Assembly (NCBI RefSeq): GCF_001305515.1
Contig: NZ_LJYW01000001.1
Coordinates: 3,618,447 to 3,682,446, forward strand
Reading direction: 5' to 3'
Length of the DNA stretch: 64,000 bases
Source of the DNA: Prosthecodimorpha hirschii
GTDB taxonomy: Bacteria; Pseudomonadota; Alphaproteobacteria; Rhizobiales; Ancalomicrobiaceae
Below, one piece after another: positions 17,914-26,706 of the stretch (the stretch's first letter is position 1; each line of letters opens with the position of its first letter). The position numbers were made by a program, and so were the translations under genes. The notes beneath the pieces were generated by a model. It searched no databases and was not told where the DNA came from. It saw only the letters and a list, made by a program, of their open reading frames with translations.

Positions 17914-19959
17914 TCACTGGTCGGCGATGCGACGGGCGACGAGCGCGCCGGAGCGTTCGAGCCGGGCCTCCCAGCCGGGCGGCACATAGGAGCTGGTATA
18001 GGTCTCCTCGATCACGGCGGGACCGGCGACGGCACGTTCGCCGAGCGCGCTGCGGGCCCACACGGCGGTGTCGACGAAAGCCCCGCGCGCCCAGGCCCGA
18101 CGGGTCTTGGGCGTCGCCGCGGCGGCTGCGGCCTCGGAGGCGTCGGGCGCCGGCTTGGCCAGGCGACCGACCGCGGCGAGCCGCAGGGCGACCAACTCGA
18201 CCGGCGTCGCGGGCTCGTCATAGGAGAAGCGGCGGCGGTGGAGCGCATGGAATTGCGCGGCCGCGGCCTCGAGGCCGGCGGGGCCGAAATCGGCGTCGTC
18301 GATCGGCACGGCCAGATCGAAGGCCTGACCGGCGTAGCGCAGATCCATGCGCCACTCGAAGCGGCGGTCGGCCTCGGCCACGCCATCCTCGGCGAGGAGC
18401 CGTTCGGCTTCGCCGCGAAGTCTCACGGCGGCGGCGGCGAGCCGCGGGCCGGCCTCGGCCAGAAGGCCGATCTCGGTGGCGGCGAGATCGTGGACGATGT
18501 CAGACCACAGGATGCCCCAGGCCGACAGGGTCGAGGCATGCGGCGGGAAGACGACGCGGCGGATGCCGAGATCCTCGGCCACCTCGCAGGCATGCACGCC
18601 GCCGGCACCGCCGAAGGAGAGCAGCGCGAAATCCTCCGGATCGAGACCCTTCTCGAACAGGCTGAGCCGGATCGCCGTGGCGAGGCTCGAATTGGTCACC
18701 GAGATGGCGCCGGCCGCCGTCTCGTCGACGCCGAGGCCGATCCGTCGGGCGACCCGCTCGGCCGCGGCGCGCGCGGCGGCCGCATCGAGCGGCATGGCGC
18801 CGCCCATGAAGGACGATGCTTCCAGCCGGCCGAGGATCAGGTTGGCGTCGGTGACGGTCAGGTCGGTGCCGCCGCGGCCGTAGCAAGCCGGTCCCGGCTG
18901 GGCGCCGGCCGATTGCGGCCCGATGCGCAGCCGTCCACCGTCGTCGACCCAGGCGATCGAGCCGCCGCCGGCGCCGATGGTGCGCATTTCGACCATCGGC
19001 AGGCGCACCGGCAGGCCGTCGATGTCGCCTTCGGTGACCATCGACACCTGGCCGCCATGGACCACAGAGACGTCGAAGGAGGTGCCGCCCATGTCGACGG
19101 CGACCAGATCGGGTTCGCCGAGTTCCGCCGAAAGCCGCCGCGCCGCCGCGGCGCCTCCGGACGGGCCGGACAGCAGCAGGCGCGCCGGCTCGCGACCGGC
19201 CTTGGCGAGGCCGCTGACGCCGCCGTTCGACTGGACCAGATAGATGTGGCTGCCCGGGACCTCCGCGGCGATCCGGTCGGACAGCCGACGCGTGTAGCCG
19301 GACACGACCGGGATCAGCATGGCGTTGAGGACCGTGGTCGACAGCCGCTCATATTCACGGATCTCCGGAGAGATGTCCGAGGACAGCGAGATGGCGACGC
19401 CCGGCAGGGCGGCGGCCAGAATCTCGCCGACGCGGCGTTCGTGGGCCGGATTGGCATAGGCATGCAGCAGGCAGACGGCGACGGCCGAGACGCCGGCCTC
19501 TCGCAGACGGTCCGCCACTGCGGCGACCCGCGCCTCGTCGAGCGGGACGCGGACCTGCCCGTCCGGTCCGATCCGCTCCGGGACCCCATAGGCGTGGCGG
19601 CGCGGCACCAGCGGCGCCGGCGGATCGAGCGCGATGGCGTAGACGTCGCGCCGGCCATGCCGGCCGATCTGGAGCAGGTCCTCGAAGCCGGCCGTGGTGA
19701 CGATCGCCCCGGCCGGCAGCTTGCGCTCCAGCACCGCATTGGTGGCGATGGTGGTGCCGTGCAGGATGTGCTCGACGGCGCCGATGTCGAGGCCGAACCG
19801 CTCGGCCGCCGCCTTGATGCCGCCGATCAATCCTATGGAGGGATCCGACGGCGTCGACGGCGTCTTGAACTGATGCACGCGGCCGGTCGCGGCTTCCAGG
19901 ATCTCGATGTCGGTGAAGGTGCCGCCGATGTCGACGGCGATGCGCAGGGGCGAGGTCAT
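17914..19959 (-). CDS. hyuA: Hydantoinase A / oxoprolinase alpha-type subunit
   Basis: At 681 residues this is a full HyuA subunit. The N-terminal 'IAVDIGGTFTDIEILE' is the phosphate-binding motif of the ASKHA fold; 'HGTTIATNAVLERK' and 'DMGGTSFDVSVV' are further family hallmarks. It phosphorylates the ring carbonyl to prime opening by HyuB. Located after the ABC permease genes in the same direction, it is presumably served by that transporter. Which lactam, hydantoin or ketone is used cannot be told from sequence. Confidence 0.9.
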   Translation of the reverse strand: MTSPLRIAVDIGGTFTDIEILEAATGRVHQFKTPSTPSDPSIGLIGGIKAAAERFGLDIGAVEHILHGTTIATNAVLERKLPAGAIVTTAGFEDLLQIGRHGRRDVYAIALDPPAPLVPRRHAYGVPERIGPDGQVRVPLDEARVAAVADRLREAGVSAVAVCLLHAYANPAHERRVGEILAAALPGVAISLSSDISPEIREYERLSTTVLNAMLIPVVSGYTRRLSDRIAAEVPGSHIYLVQSNGGVSGLAKAGREPARLLLSGPSGGAAAARRLSAELGEPDLVAVDMGGTSFDVSVVHGGQVSMVTEGDIDGLPVRLPMVEMRTIGAGGGSIAWVDDGGRLRIGPQSAGAQPGPACYGRGGTDLTVTDANLILGRLEASSFMGGAMPLDAAAARAAAERVARRIGLGVDETAAGAISVTNSSLATAIRLSLFEKGLDPEDFALLSFGGAGGVHACEVAEDLGIRRVVFPPHASTLSAWGILWSDIVHDLAATEIGLLAEAGPRLAAAAVRLRGEAERLLAEDGVAEADRRFEWRMDLRYAGQAFDLAVPIDDADFGPAGLEAAAAQFHALHRRRFSYDEPATPVELVALRLAAVGRLAKPAPDASEAAAAAATPKTRRAWARGAFVDTAVWARSALGERAVAGPAVIEETYTSSYVPPGWEARLERSGALVARRIADQ

Positions 19960-20073
19960 GCGGTGGACTTTCGCTTCGATGGCGCCGGGACGCGGCGCGG
20001 CGGCCGCTGGCCGTCCGGGCGCATCCCGTCGGACCCGCGCGCTAGGCCGCGCGAGTCGTTCGGAGTTGCGGAT

Positions 20074-20089
20074 GGCGGCTCAGGCCGCC
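20074..20089 (-). promoter_or_regulatory. Short hairpin between the permease and hyuA
   Basis: A perfect 6-bp stem with a TCAG loop lies in the 168-bp gap between the PotC-like permease and hyuA. It may separate the transporter part of the mRNA from the catabolic part. Confidence 0.35.
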
Positions 20090-20127
20090 GGTTCGGTTCG
20101 AGACGGGCCGGGGACGAGCCGCCGGGA

Positions 20128-20922
20128 TCACTTCACGAAGGTCTTGGCCAGTCCGAGCGATCGATCGACCACGATCACGATCGCCAGGGTGAAGACGACG
20201 AGGAGCACCGAGATCGCCGCGACCAGCGGATCGGCCCGGGATTCCACGTGGTGATACATCTCGACCGGCAGCGTCGACAGCCGCGGGCCGGACATGAACA
20301 GCGACAGCACGACCTCGTCGAAGGACACCAGGAACGAGAGCGCGCCGGCGGCGACGAGGCCGGGCAGCATCATCGGCAGCGTCACCCGCCGGAACACCGT
20401 CGCGGGCGCCGCGCCGAGCGTGGCGGCGGCCTCCTCGACGGCGATCGGCAGGGTCGAGAGGGCGGTCGAAATGACGCGCAGCACATACGGCAGGGTGACC
20501 ACCAGATGGGCGACGAACAGCCCCGGCACGGTCGCCAGCAGGCCGATCCGCGCGAAGATGATCAGCATGGCGAGGCCGAGCACGATGGTCGGCAGCAAGA
20601 GCGGCGCGGTGAACAGGCTGGTCATCGCCTCCGCGCCGCGCGGAGCGAGCCGCACCAAGGCGTAGCTGGCCGGCACCGCGATCGCCAGGTTGACCACCGT
20701 CACGCCGGCAGCGAGCTTCACGCTGAACAGGAAGGCTTCCAGCATCTTCGGGTTCTGCAGGATCGCCGCGTACCAGCGTCCGCTCCAGCTCTTCGGCGGG
20801 AAGGACATGAAGACATCGCCCGAGAAGGATAGCGGCACGACGATCAGCACCGGTGCCAGCAGGAACAGGAAGGCTATGGCGGCGAGACACTTGAGGGCGG
20901 GCGAGATCGGCGGCTTGTCCAT
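20128..20922 (-). CDS. ABC transporter permease (PotC-like)
   Basis: A 264-residue inner-membrane permease with about six membrane segments and the EAA loop 'EEAAATLGAAPATVFRRVTLPMMLPG'. It is the second permease of the ABC importer encoded at 20128-24102. It begins 3 bp after the other permease gene ends, implying coupled translation. Confidence 0.88.
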   Translation of the reverse strand: MDKPPISPALKCLAAIAFLFLLAPVLIVVPLSFSGDVFMSFPPKSWSGRWYAAILQNPKMLEAFLFSVKLAAGVTVVNLAIAVPASYALVRLAPRGAEAMTSLFTAPLLLPTIVLGLAMLIIFARIGLLATVPGLFVAHLVVTLPYVLRVISTALSTLPIAVEEAAATLGAAPATVFRRVTLPMMLPGLVAAGALSFLVSFDEVVLSLFMSGPRLSTLPVEMYHHVESRADPLVAAISVLLVVFTLAIVIVVDRSLGLAKTFVK

Positions 20923-20925
20923 GGG

Positions 20926-21813
20926 TCACCCGATCGATCGGACGAGGCGGCCATAGACCGCGATCGCGATGCCGAAGACGACCAGAACGATCATCGACAG
21001 GGTCGCGGCGAGCGGCCAGTCGAGCGTCACGATGGCCTGGTCGTAGACTTCGGTGGCGAGCAGGAAGACGCGGCCGCCGCCGAGCAGTTTCGGCGTGATG
21101 AAGGACGACACCGCGAGAACGAAGGTCAGGAGCGAGCCGAGCGCGATGCCGGGCACCGACAGCGGCAGCACGATGCGCCGGAAGACCCGGAACGGCGAGG
21201 CGCCGAGCGTGGCGGCGGCCTCTTCGGCGCGCGGGTCCAGCCGGCCGAAACCGGCGACCAGGGCCAGGATCATGTAGGGCATCAGGATCTCGGTCAGCCC
21301 GATGGTGACGCCGGTCAGATTGAACATCAGCCGCCAGGGCTCGGCGGCCCCGAAGGCCTTCAGCACGCTGTTGACGACGCCCTGATCGGACAGGATGGCG
21401 ATCCAGCCATAGGTGCGCACGACGGCGGAGAGCAGCAGCGGCGAGATGACCATGACCAGCAGCACGCTGCGCCAGAGCCCGCTCGACCGGTGCAGGTAGA
21501 GGGCGATCGGGTAGGAGACCAGGAGCGTCGCCAGCGTGATGCCGAGGCTGGTCCGGATCGTGTTCCAGAGCAGTTCCCAATAGAAGTCGTCGGTCACCAC
21601 CGAGACCCATTTGGCCGTCGACCAGCCGCCCGTCATGGCGCCGCTCGCCTGCACTTCCTGCAGCGAGATCAGCGCCAGATTGAAGACCGGCAGCAGGAAA
21701 CCGACCAGATTGACCAGCGCGATCGGCAGCAGCAGGGCGACGACGAGACCGCCGCCGGCCGGCCGGTCCGCCGCAGATCCGGCGGTCGCGGCCACGGTCG
21801 CGGTCGCACTCAC
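20926..21813 (-). CDS. ABC transporter permease (PotB-like)
   Basis: This 295-residue permease has six membrane segments and the EAA loop 'EEAAATLGASPFRVFRRIVLPLSVPG'. Unlike the PotB-like protein at 4462 it has no long periplasmic insertion. The start is a GTG that overlaps the ATPase stop codon as GTGA, a typical coupled start. Confidence 0.87.
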   Translation of the reverse strand: MSATATVAATAGSAADRPAGGGLVVALLLPIALVNLVGFLLPVFNLALISLQEVQASGAMTGGWSTAKWVSVVTDDFYWELLWNTIRTSLGITLATLLVSYPIALYLHRSSGLWRSVLLVMVISPLLLSAVVRTYGWIAILSDQGVVNSVLKAFGAAEPWRLMFNLTGVTIGLTEILMPYMILALVAGFGRLDPRAEEAAATLGASPFRVFRRIVLPLSVPGIALGSLLTFVLAVSSFITPKLLGGGRVFLLATEVYDQAIVTLDWPLAATLSMIVLVVFGIAIAVYGRLVRSIG

Positions 21814-22922
21814 GACGGCCTCCCGAAGACCAGGGTATCCTCGACCGCCCAGGCGGCGGTCACCGCCGTGCCGACCGGGATGAGGCCGCCGATGCCGGCC
21901 GTCGCCGCCTCCGCGGTCAGGGTCACCGACCCGGCGTCGATCTCGTACTGGACGACGTTGCCGGCATAGGTGGCGCGCCGGATCGTGCCGTCCACGCGGT
22001 TGCGGCCGGCGGGCGGCGGCGCTCCGTGCGGGGCCACATGGACCCGGTGCGGGCGGACCAGCACCTCGACCGGGCCGGATTTCGGGATCGGCGCTTCGAT
22101 GGCGAGGCCCGAGACCGTGACGGTCGCGCCCTGCTGCACGCCCTCGAGCCGGTTGGTCCGCCCGACGAAGGCGGCGACGAAGGGCGAGGCCGGGCGCTCG
22201 TAGAGATCCTCGGGCGTGCCGATCTGCTCGATATGGCCGTGATTCATGACCACGACCCGGTCCGACATGGTCAGCGCCTCGTCCTGGTCGTGGGTGACGA
22301 AGATCGCCGTGGTGCCGAGCCGGCGCTGGATGTCGCGGATTTCGTTGCGCATCTCCTCGCGCAGCTTGGCATCGAGATTGGACAAAGGTTCGTCCAGGAG
22401 CAGGATCGACGGCCGGATGACCAGCGCGCGCGCCAGGGCGACGCGCTGCTGCTGGCCGCCGGACAATTGGCCGGGCTTGCGGTCCTCGCGGCCGTCGAGA
22501 CGCACCATGGCGATCGCCTCGGCGACGCGCGTGCGGATCTCGGCCTTCGGCAATCCGCGCATCTCGAGCCCGAAGGCGACATTGCCGGCGACCGTCATAT
22601 GCGGGAACAGCGCGTAGCTCTGGAACACCAGACCCATGTCGCGCCGGTAGGTCGGCATGGCCGTGATGTCCCGGCCTGCGACCACGATCCGCCCGTCCGA
22701 GGCGGGCACGAGGCCGGCGATCATGCGCAGCGTCGTGGTCTTGCCGCAGCCGGAAGGTCCGAGCAGCGACACGAACTCGCCCTTGGCGACATCGAGATCG
22801 ACGGCGTCGACGGCCACGAAGTCGTGGTAGCGCCGGGTCAGCGCCTGCAGGGACAGGAAGCCCTGTCCGCGGACCGGCCCGGCTTCGGCGATGGTCATGG
22901 CGGTCGGTGCCTGATGCATCAT
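21810..22922 (-). CDS. ABC transporter ATP-binding protein (PotA-like)
   Basis: This ATPase of about 370 residues contains Walker A 'GPSGCGKTTT', Q-loop '[12 protein letters not shown]', signature '[15 protein letters not shown]', Walker B 'ILLLDEPLSNLD' and H-loop 'THDQDEA', followed by a TOBE-type C-terminal domain. The start is uncertain: ATG ATG at 22922/22919 and ATG at 22898 are all possible and none has a strong ribosome site. It follows the binding-protein gene across a hairpin. Confidence 0.85.
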   Translation of the reverse strand: MMHQAPTAMTIAEAGPVRGQGFLSLQALTRRYHDFVAVDAVDLDVAKGEFVSLLGPSGCGKTTTLRMIAGLVPASDGRIVVAGRDITAMPTYRRDMGLVFQSYALFPHMTVAGNVAFGLEMRGLPKAEIRTRVAEAIAMVRLDGREDRKPGQLSGGQQQRVALARALVIRPSILLLDEPLSNLDAKLREEMRNEIRDIQRRLGTTAIFVTHDQDEALTMSDRVVVMNHGHIEQIGTPEDLYERPASPFVAAFVGRTNRLEGVQQGATVTVSGLAIEAPIPKSGPVEVLVRPHRVHVAPHGAPPPAGRNRVDGTIRRATYAGNVVQYEIDAGSVTLTAEAATAGIGGLIPVGTAVTAAWAVEDTLVFGRPS

Positions 22923-22965
22923 GGGGTCCCGCTCGATCACTGGCGATCCGGAAAGGATGCGTCGT

Positions 22966-23007
22966 CCCGTCACCCGCCGGCAAGGCCGGCGGATGCGGAA
23001 TGACGGG
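22966..23007 (-). promoter_or_regulatory. Nested hairpin after the binding-protein gene
   Basis: An inner perfect 8-bp stem (22974-22981 with 22985-22992, AAG loop) is enclosed by a 7-bp outer inverted repeat (22966-22972 with 23001-23007). It lies between the binding protein and the ATPase genes and probably protects the upstream mRNA end. Confidence 0.6.
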
Positions 23008-23052
23008 TCGGCGACGAGGCGGCCGGATCGGCCGTCCGCCTCGGTCGGACGG

Positions 23053-24102
23053 TCAGCGGGACAGCGGGATCACCTTGCGGCGCCAGGCCTCGGCGACCTG
23101 GTCGCGCACCTTGGCGACGGCCAGCCAGTCGATCGGGACGACCTTGTCGAGCGACTTGACGACGGTCCGGTCGATCGCCGCAGGCGCGATCTGCGCCTTG
23201 GCGTTGGTCGGCGCGTAGAACATGGTTTCGGTGAAGCTCTTCTGGGCCTCGGCCGACAGCGCATAGGCGATGAACTTGCGCGCGGCGGCACTTTGCGGGG
23301 CGCCCTGGACCAGATTGATCGTGTTGATCTGGAATGCGGTTCCCTCGGCCGGGATGACGGCCTTCATCTTGCCGCCGGACGTGTCCGTGTTGACCTGGGC
23401 GCGGGCGTTCCAGCCGACCCCGATGCTCGCCTGGCCGGCGATCACCGGCGCATAGACCTCGGGCTTCGGCTCCCAGGTCTGCACGTTCGGGGCGATCGCC
23501 TCCATGGCCTCGATGCCCTTGGCGAACTTGCCTTCGACCCCGGGGCCGCCGTTCTTCTTGTCGAGGATGGCGACCAGCGACATGCCCTGGATGTCCGGGA
23601 TGCCGGGGATGACCACCTTGCCCTTGACGGCCGGCGTCGCCATGTCGGCGATGCTCTTCGGAGCCGTCGGCCAGGCCTCGGTGTTGTAGATCAGGACGAG
23701 ATTGTCGAAGGTCACCGCCACGCCGGCGATCTCGGGAATGCGCGCGTTGGGATAGAGTTCGTCGATGACCGGCAGGTCCTTGGCCTCCAGCTTGACGAAC
23801 AGGCCCTCGTCGGTCCCGGCCTTGGCGACCGACACGTCCATGATCACCACGTCGACCTGGGGCGCCGCCTTTTGCGCGCGCAACTGGCCGATCATGGCCC
23901 CCGACGTGGGCTGCGGCGCGAAAACGACCTTGATGTCCGGGTTGGCCTTCTCGAAGGGCGCGAGGACGGCCTGGGTGTAGCGATCCTGGAACAGGCCCGT
24001 ATAGGCCATCAGGGTCACGGTCTCCGCCGCCGAAGCCGGAACGGCCGCAAGGCCGCATGCGAAAGCCAGAACCGTCTTCGCAAAGTGACGCCTATCCATC
24101 AT
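23053..24102 (-). CDS. ABC transporter substrate-binding protein (iron/polyamine-type)
   Basis: This 349-residue periplasmic binding protein starts with 'MMDRRHFAKTVLAF', a good twin-arginine (Tat) signal, cleaved after 'PASAAE'. The mature part resembles class 6 binding proteins for polyamines, thiamine or ferric ions ('VTLMAYTGLFQDRYTQAVLAPFEKANPDIKVVF'). AAGGA precedes the start. It feeds the ATPase and two permeases downstream. Tat export suggests folding before export, but no cofactor motif is visible. Confidence 0.87.
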   Translation of the reverse strand: MMDRRHFAKTVLAFACGLAAVPASAAETVTLMAYTGLFQDRYTQAVLAPFEKANPDIKVVFAPQPTSGAMIGQLRAQKAAPQVDVVIMDVSVAKAGTDEGLFVKLEAKDLPVIDELYPNARIPEIAGVAVTFDNLVLIYNTEAWPTAPKSIADMATPAVKGKVVIPGIPDIQGMSLVAILDKKNGGPGVEGKFAKGIEAMEAIAPNVQTWEPKPEVYAPVIAGQASIGVGWNARAQVNTDTSGGKMKAVIPAEGTAFQINTINLVQGAPQSAAARKFIAYALSAEAQKSFTETMFYAPTNAKAQIAPAAIDRTVVKSLDKVVPIDWLAVAKVRDQVAEAWRRKVIPLSR

Positions 24103-24156
24103 CTCGTCCTTCCCCTGTTGTCCCTGGATGCGATTGCCGAACCGGCCCCGCCCGGT

Positions 24157-24822
24157 TCAGGCCCGTCGCTTGGCGTCCACCATGGCGCGCGCGCCGCTGA
24201 TGTCCGGCAGGCGCTCGCCGTTGCGCAGTCGTTCGAGCAGGACCAGTTCGGCCGCCTGCATCTGCAGGGCCTTCTCGGCCACGGCCCGGGCGCGCGTCGG
24301 ATCGAGCACGATCACCCCGCTCTCGTCGCACAGCACCGCATCGCCGGGATGGACGACCTGGCCGCCGACCGAGATCGGAACGTTCACGGCGCCCTCGGAG
24401 CCGATCAGCTTGGTGGTGATCGGCGACGGGCCGCGGCACCAGATCGGCATGTCGACGCGGACGATCTCGGAGAAATCGGTCGCCGGGCCGTCGATGACGC
24501 CGGCCTTCACGCCCGCCTGCTTCATGACATTGGTGATGACGCCGCCCCAGCAGGCATGCCGGTCGTCGCCGCAGCGGTCGACCAGAACGATATCGCCGGG
24601 CCGGACTTCCGCCGTCAGCCAGTGCAGCAGAGCGGAATCGGCGTGCGGAATGCGGATCGTGACCGCCGTGCCGGCGACGCGCTTGCCCGGCAGGACGGCG
24701 CTGATCCGGCGGTCGACGAAGCCGGAATGGAGCACATGGCCGACCGTCGCGGTCTCGACCTGCTCGAGAAGGGCGACCAGCTCGGCCGGGATCTGCGGCG
24801 GCATCGGGTTGATGTCGAACAT
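24157..24822 (-). CDS. RraA-family protein (demethylmenaquinone methyltransferase-like/aldolase fold)
   Basis: The 221-residue protein matches the RraA fold: 'TATVGHVLHSGFVDRRI' at the start, 'PGDIVLVDRCGDDRHACWGGVITNVMKQAGVKAGVIDGPATD' in the middle. Related proteins are the RNase E inhibitor RraA and HMG/CHA aldolases, oxaloacetate decarboxylases; the Asp in the 'DGPATD' loop corresponds to the metal-binding site of the aldolase class. In a catabolic operon an aldolase or decarboxylase role is likelier than RNase control. Confidence 0.78.
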   Translation of the reverse strand: MFDINPMPPQIPAELVALLEQVETATVGHVLHSGFVDRRISAVLPGKRVAGTAVTIRIPHADSALLHWLTAEVRPGDIVLVDRCGDDRHACWGGVITNVMKQAGVKAGVIDGPATDFSEIVRVDMPIWCRGPSPITTKLIGSEGAVNVPISVGGQVVHPGDAVLCDESGVIVLDPTRARAVAEKALQMQAAELVLLERLRNGERLPDISGARAMVDAKRRA

Positions 24823-24843
24823 CGGGAGCGCCTCCGGGGCGGG

Positions 24844-25647
24844 TCAGAGCACGTGATGATTGGCGACCGGCAGCTTGGTGCGGATATCCGCCATCCGGTC
24901 GAAATCGAGGCGCGCGGCGGTGGTGCCGACCATGTCGGGAACCATCGCGGTGACCTGGCCCCAGGGGTCGATCACCATCGAATGGCCGTAGCAGGCCTTG
25001 GTGCCGCCGGCATGGGCGAAGACCTGCGCGGAGGCGGCGATCCAGCACTGGGTCTCGATGGCACGCGCCCGCAGCAGCACCTCCCAGTGATCCTTGCCGG
25101 TCAGGAGCGTGAAGGCCGCCGGCAGCACGATGACCTCGGCGCCCTTGTCGCGCAGAGCGCGGAACAGTTCGGGGAAGCGCAGGTCGTAGCAGATCGAGCA
25201 GCCGACCGTGCGACCCGCGACCTGGTAGGTGACGACCTCCTCGCCGCGGCCGACCGTGTCGGATTCGCGGTAGCTGACGCCGCCCGGCACGTCGACATCG
25301 AACAGGTGGATCTTGCGGTAGCGGGCGATCTCGGCGCCGTCCGGGCCGAACACGTAGGTGGTGTTGAAGAAGCCGTTGCCGTCCTTCTCGACGATCGAGC
25401 CGGCATGAATGGTGACCTTGAGGCGGGCGGCGAGCGCCGACATGGTGCGATAGGCATCGCCCTCCGGCGGCGTCTCGGCGCTGTCGCGTGCCGCCTGCGG
25501 GTCGGACCCCAGGAAGGCGTAATATTCCGGCAGCACGATCAGATCGGCCTTCTCCTCGGCCGCGATCTTCTCGACCAGCCGGGACGCGACGGCGAGATTG
25601 GCCGCCTTGTCGTCTTGGGTGTTCATCTGAACGATGCCGATCTTCAT
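24844..25647 (-). CDS. Carbon-nitrogen hydrolase (nitrilase superfamily, Nit2-like)
   Basis: This 267-residue protein has the full catalytic set of the nitrilase superfamily: Glu41 ('LPEYYAF'), Lys112 ('RYRKIHLFD') and Cys153 ('CSICYDLRFPE'). These enzymes hydrolyse amides, N-carbamoyl groups or nitriles. Length and motifs are closest to the Nit1/Nit2 (omega-amidase) branch, though an N-carbamoyl-amino-acid amidohydrolase role would suit the hydantoinase genes downstream. The ATG at 25647 follows AAGGAAGAG. It is first in the long minus-strand cluster. Confidence 0.87.
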   Translation of the reverse strand: MKIGIVQMNTQDDKAANLAVASRLVEKIAAEEKADLIVLPEYYAFLGSDPQAARDSAETPPEGDAYRTMSALAARLKVTIHAGSIVEKDGNGFFNTTYVFGPDGAEIARYRKIHLFDVDVPGGVSYRESDTVGRGEEVVTYQVAGRTVGCSICYDLRFPELFRALRDKGAEVIVLPAAFTLLTGKDHWEVLLRARAIETQCWIAASAQVFAHAGGTKACYGHSMVIDPWGQVTAMVPDMVGTTAARLDFDRMADIRTKLPVANHHVL

Positions 25648-25735
25648 GGCTCTTCCTTCTGGCTCCACGCCAGCAGGAGACCAAAGCCCGGTGCGGTCGG
25701 CAAACGCGAAATGCTGATCCGGATCGACAAGAAAA

Positions 25736-25745
25736 ATCTATAGAT
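25736..25745. promoter_or_regulatory. Palindrome ATCTATAGAT upstream of the CN-hydrolase gene
   Basis: A perfect 10-bp palindrome lies in the only gap (25648-25794) before the long minus-strand catabolic cluster and just after the LysR reading frame. It is the most likely operator or promoter element there; the evidence is symmetry and position only. Confidence 0.35.
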
Positions 25746-25794
25746 CACGCCTTGGGCAGAAAACCTGCGCCGGATCGGCGGCCGGCCGGCGCCG

Positions 25795-26706
25795 CTACAG
25801 CATCCGATCGGCGAAGGCCTGGAAGTCCGCGGCGATTTCGGCCGCCATGCCGGCGATCGCGGCCGGGATCGGATTGCCCGGCCGATCGGCATAGGCTGCG
25901 TGGAAATGCAGCGGCGGGATGCGCGCATTGACGGCGACGCGCCGGATCAGCCCGGCGGCGAGCGGCTCGCGCACCACTGCCGGCGGCAGGGTGGTCATGC
26001 CGATGCCGTCGCAGAGCAGCCGGATCATGGTGGCGATCGAGTTGGTATTGTAGATGCGCGCCTCGTCGGTCGCGATCCCGGCCGCCTCCAGCAGGCGCTG
26101 GATGGCGTGGTGCGGCTGCGATCCCTTCGAATAGGCCAGGATCGGAAAGCGGACGAGGTCGACCAGTTCGAGCGGTTCGGCCGGGATCGCCAGCTTGGTC
26201 GCCGCGAACCACTCGCATTCGAACCGGCAGATTTCGAGATTGCGAATGTCCGCACCGACCACCGGCCCCATCAGGATGCCGAGATCGACGGTGCCCTCCA
26301 GGAGCTGGCGGGCGATGTTGAGGCTGGTGTCGACGTTGAGATCGAGGCTGACGCTCGGGTAGCGGTTGCCCATCTGCTCGATCAGGAGCGGCAGCCAGGC
26401 GTAGACGATCGTGTCGACGGTCCCGATCGTGATCTGCCCCCTGAGCCGTGCGCCATCGCCGACGCATTCGCGGAATTCGGAGGTCAGGCGGACGATCTCC
26501 TCGGCCCGCTTCAGCGCCGTGTGGCCCTGCGGCGTCAGCCGGACGGTGCGCGGATCGCGCTCGAACAGGCGGATGCCGAGTTCGCGCTCCAGCGTCGCAA
26601 TGCGGTTGGAAACGGCCGCCTGGGTCGTGTGCAGCTTCTCCGCCGCGGTCGAGAAGCTGCGCAGCTTCGCGACCCAGAGAAACGTTTCGAGAAAGCGCAG
26701 ATTCAC
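25795..26706 (-). other. LysR-type regulator with its own probable GTG start inside the fused frame
   Basis: A GTG at 26706 sits exactly where LysR proteins begin, before 'NLRFLETFLWVAKLRSFSTAAEKLHTTQAAVSNRI', the winged helix-turn-helix. The region then gives 303 residues, a normal LysR length, with an effector-binding domain. The ribosome site is poor (GGAAG about 14 bases upstream). I think separate translation is likely, possibly in addition to the fused product. It would regulate the LIV/hydro-lyase operon or the cluster beginning at 25647. Confidence 0.7.

Noticed and set aside
24157-24822. RraA-like protein as an RNase E regulator
   Set aside because: The protein sits inside a catabolic operon and has aldolase-type loop residues, so the RNase inhibitor reading is less likely.
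18238-25743. Very long plus-strand open frames opposite hyuA and the second ABC operon
   Set aside because: Both lie antisense to well-supported genes; composition is shadow-like and no motifs are present.
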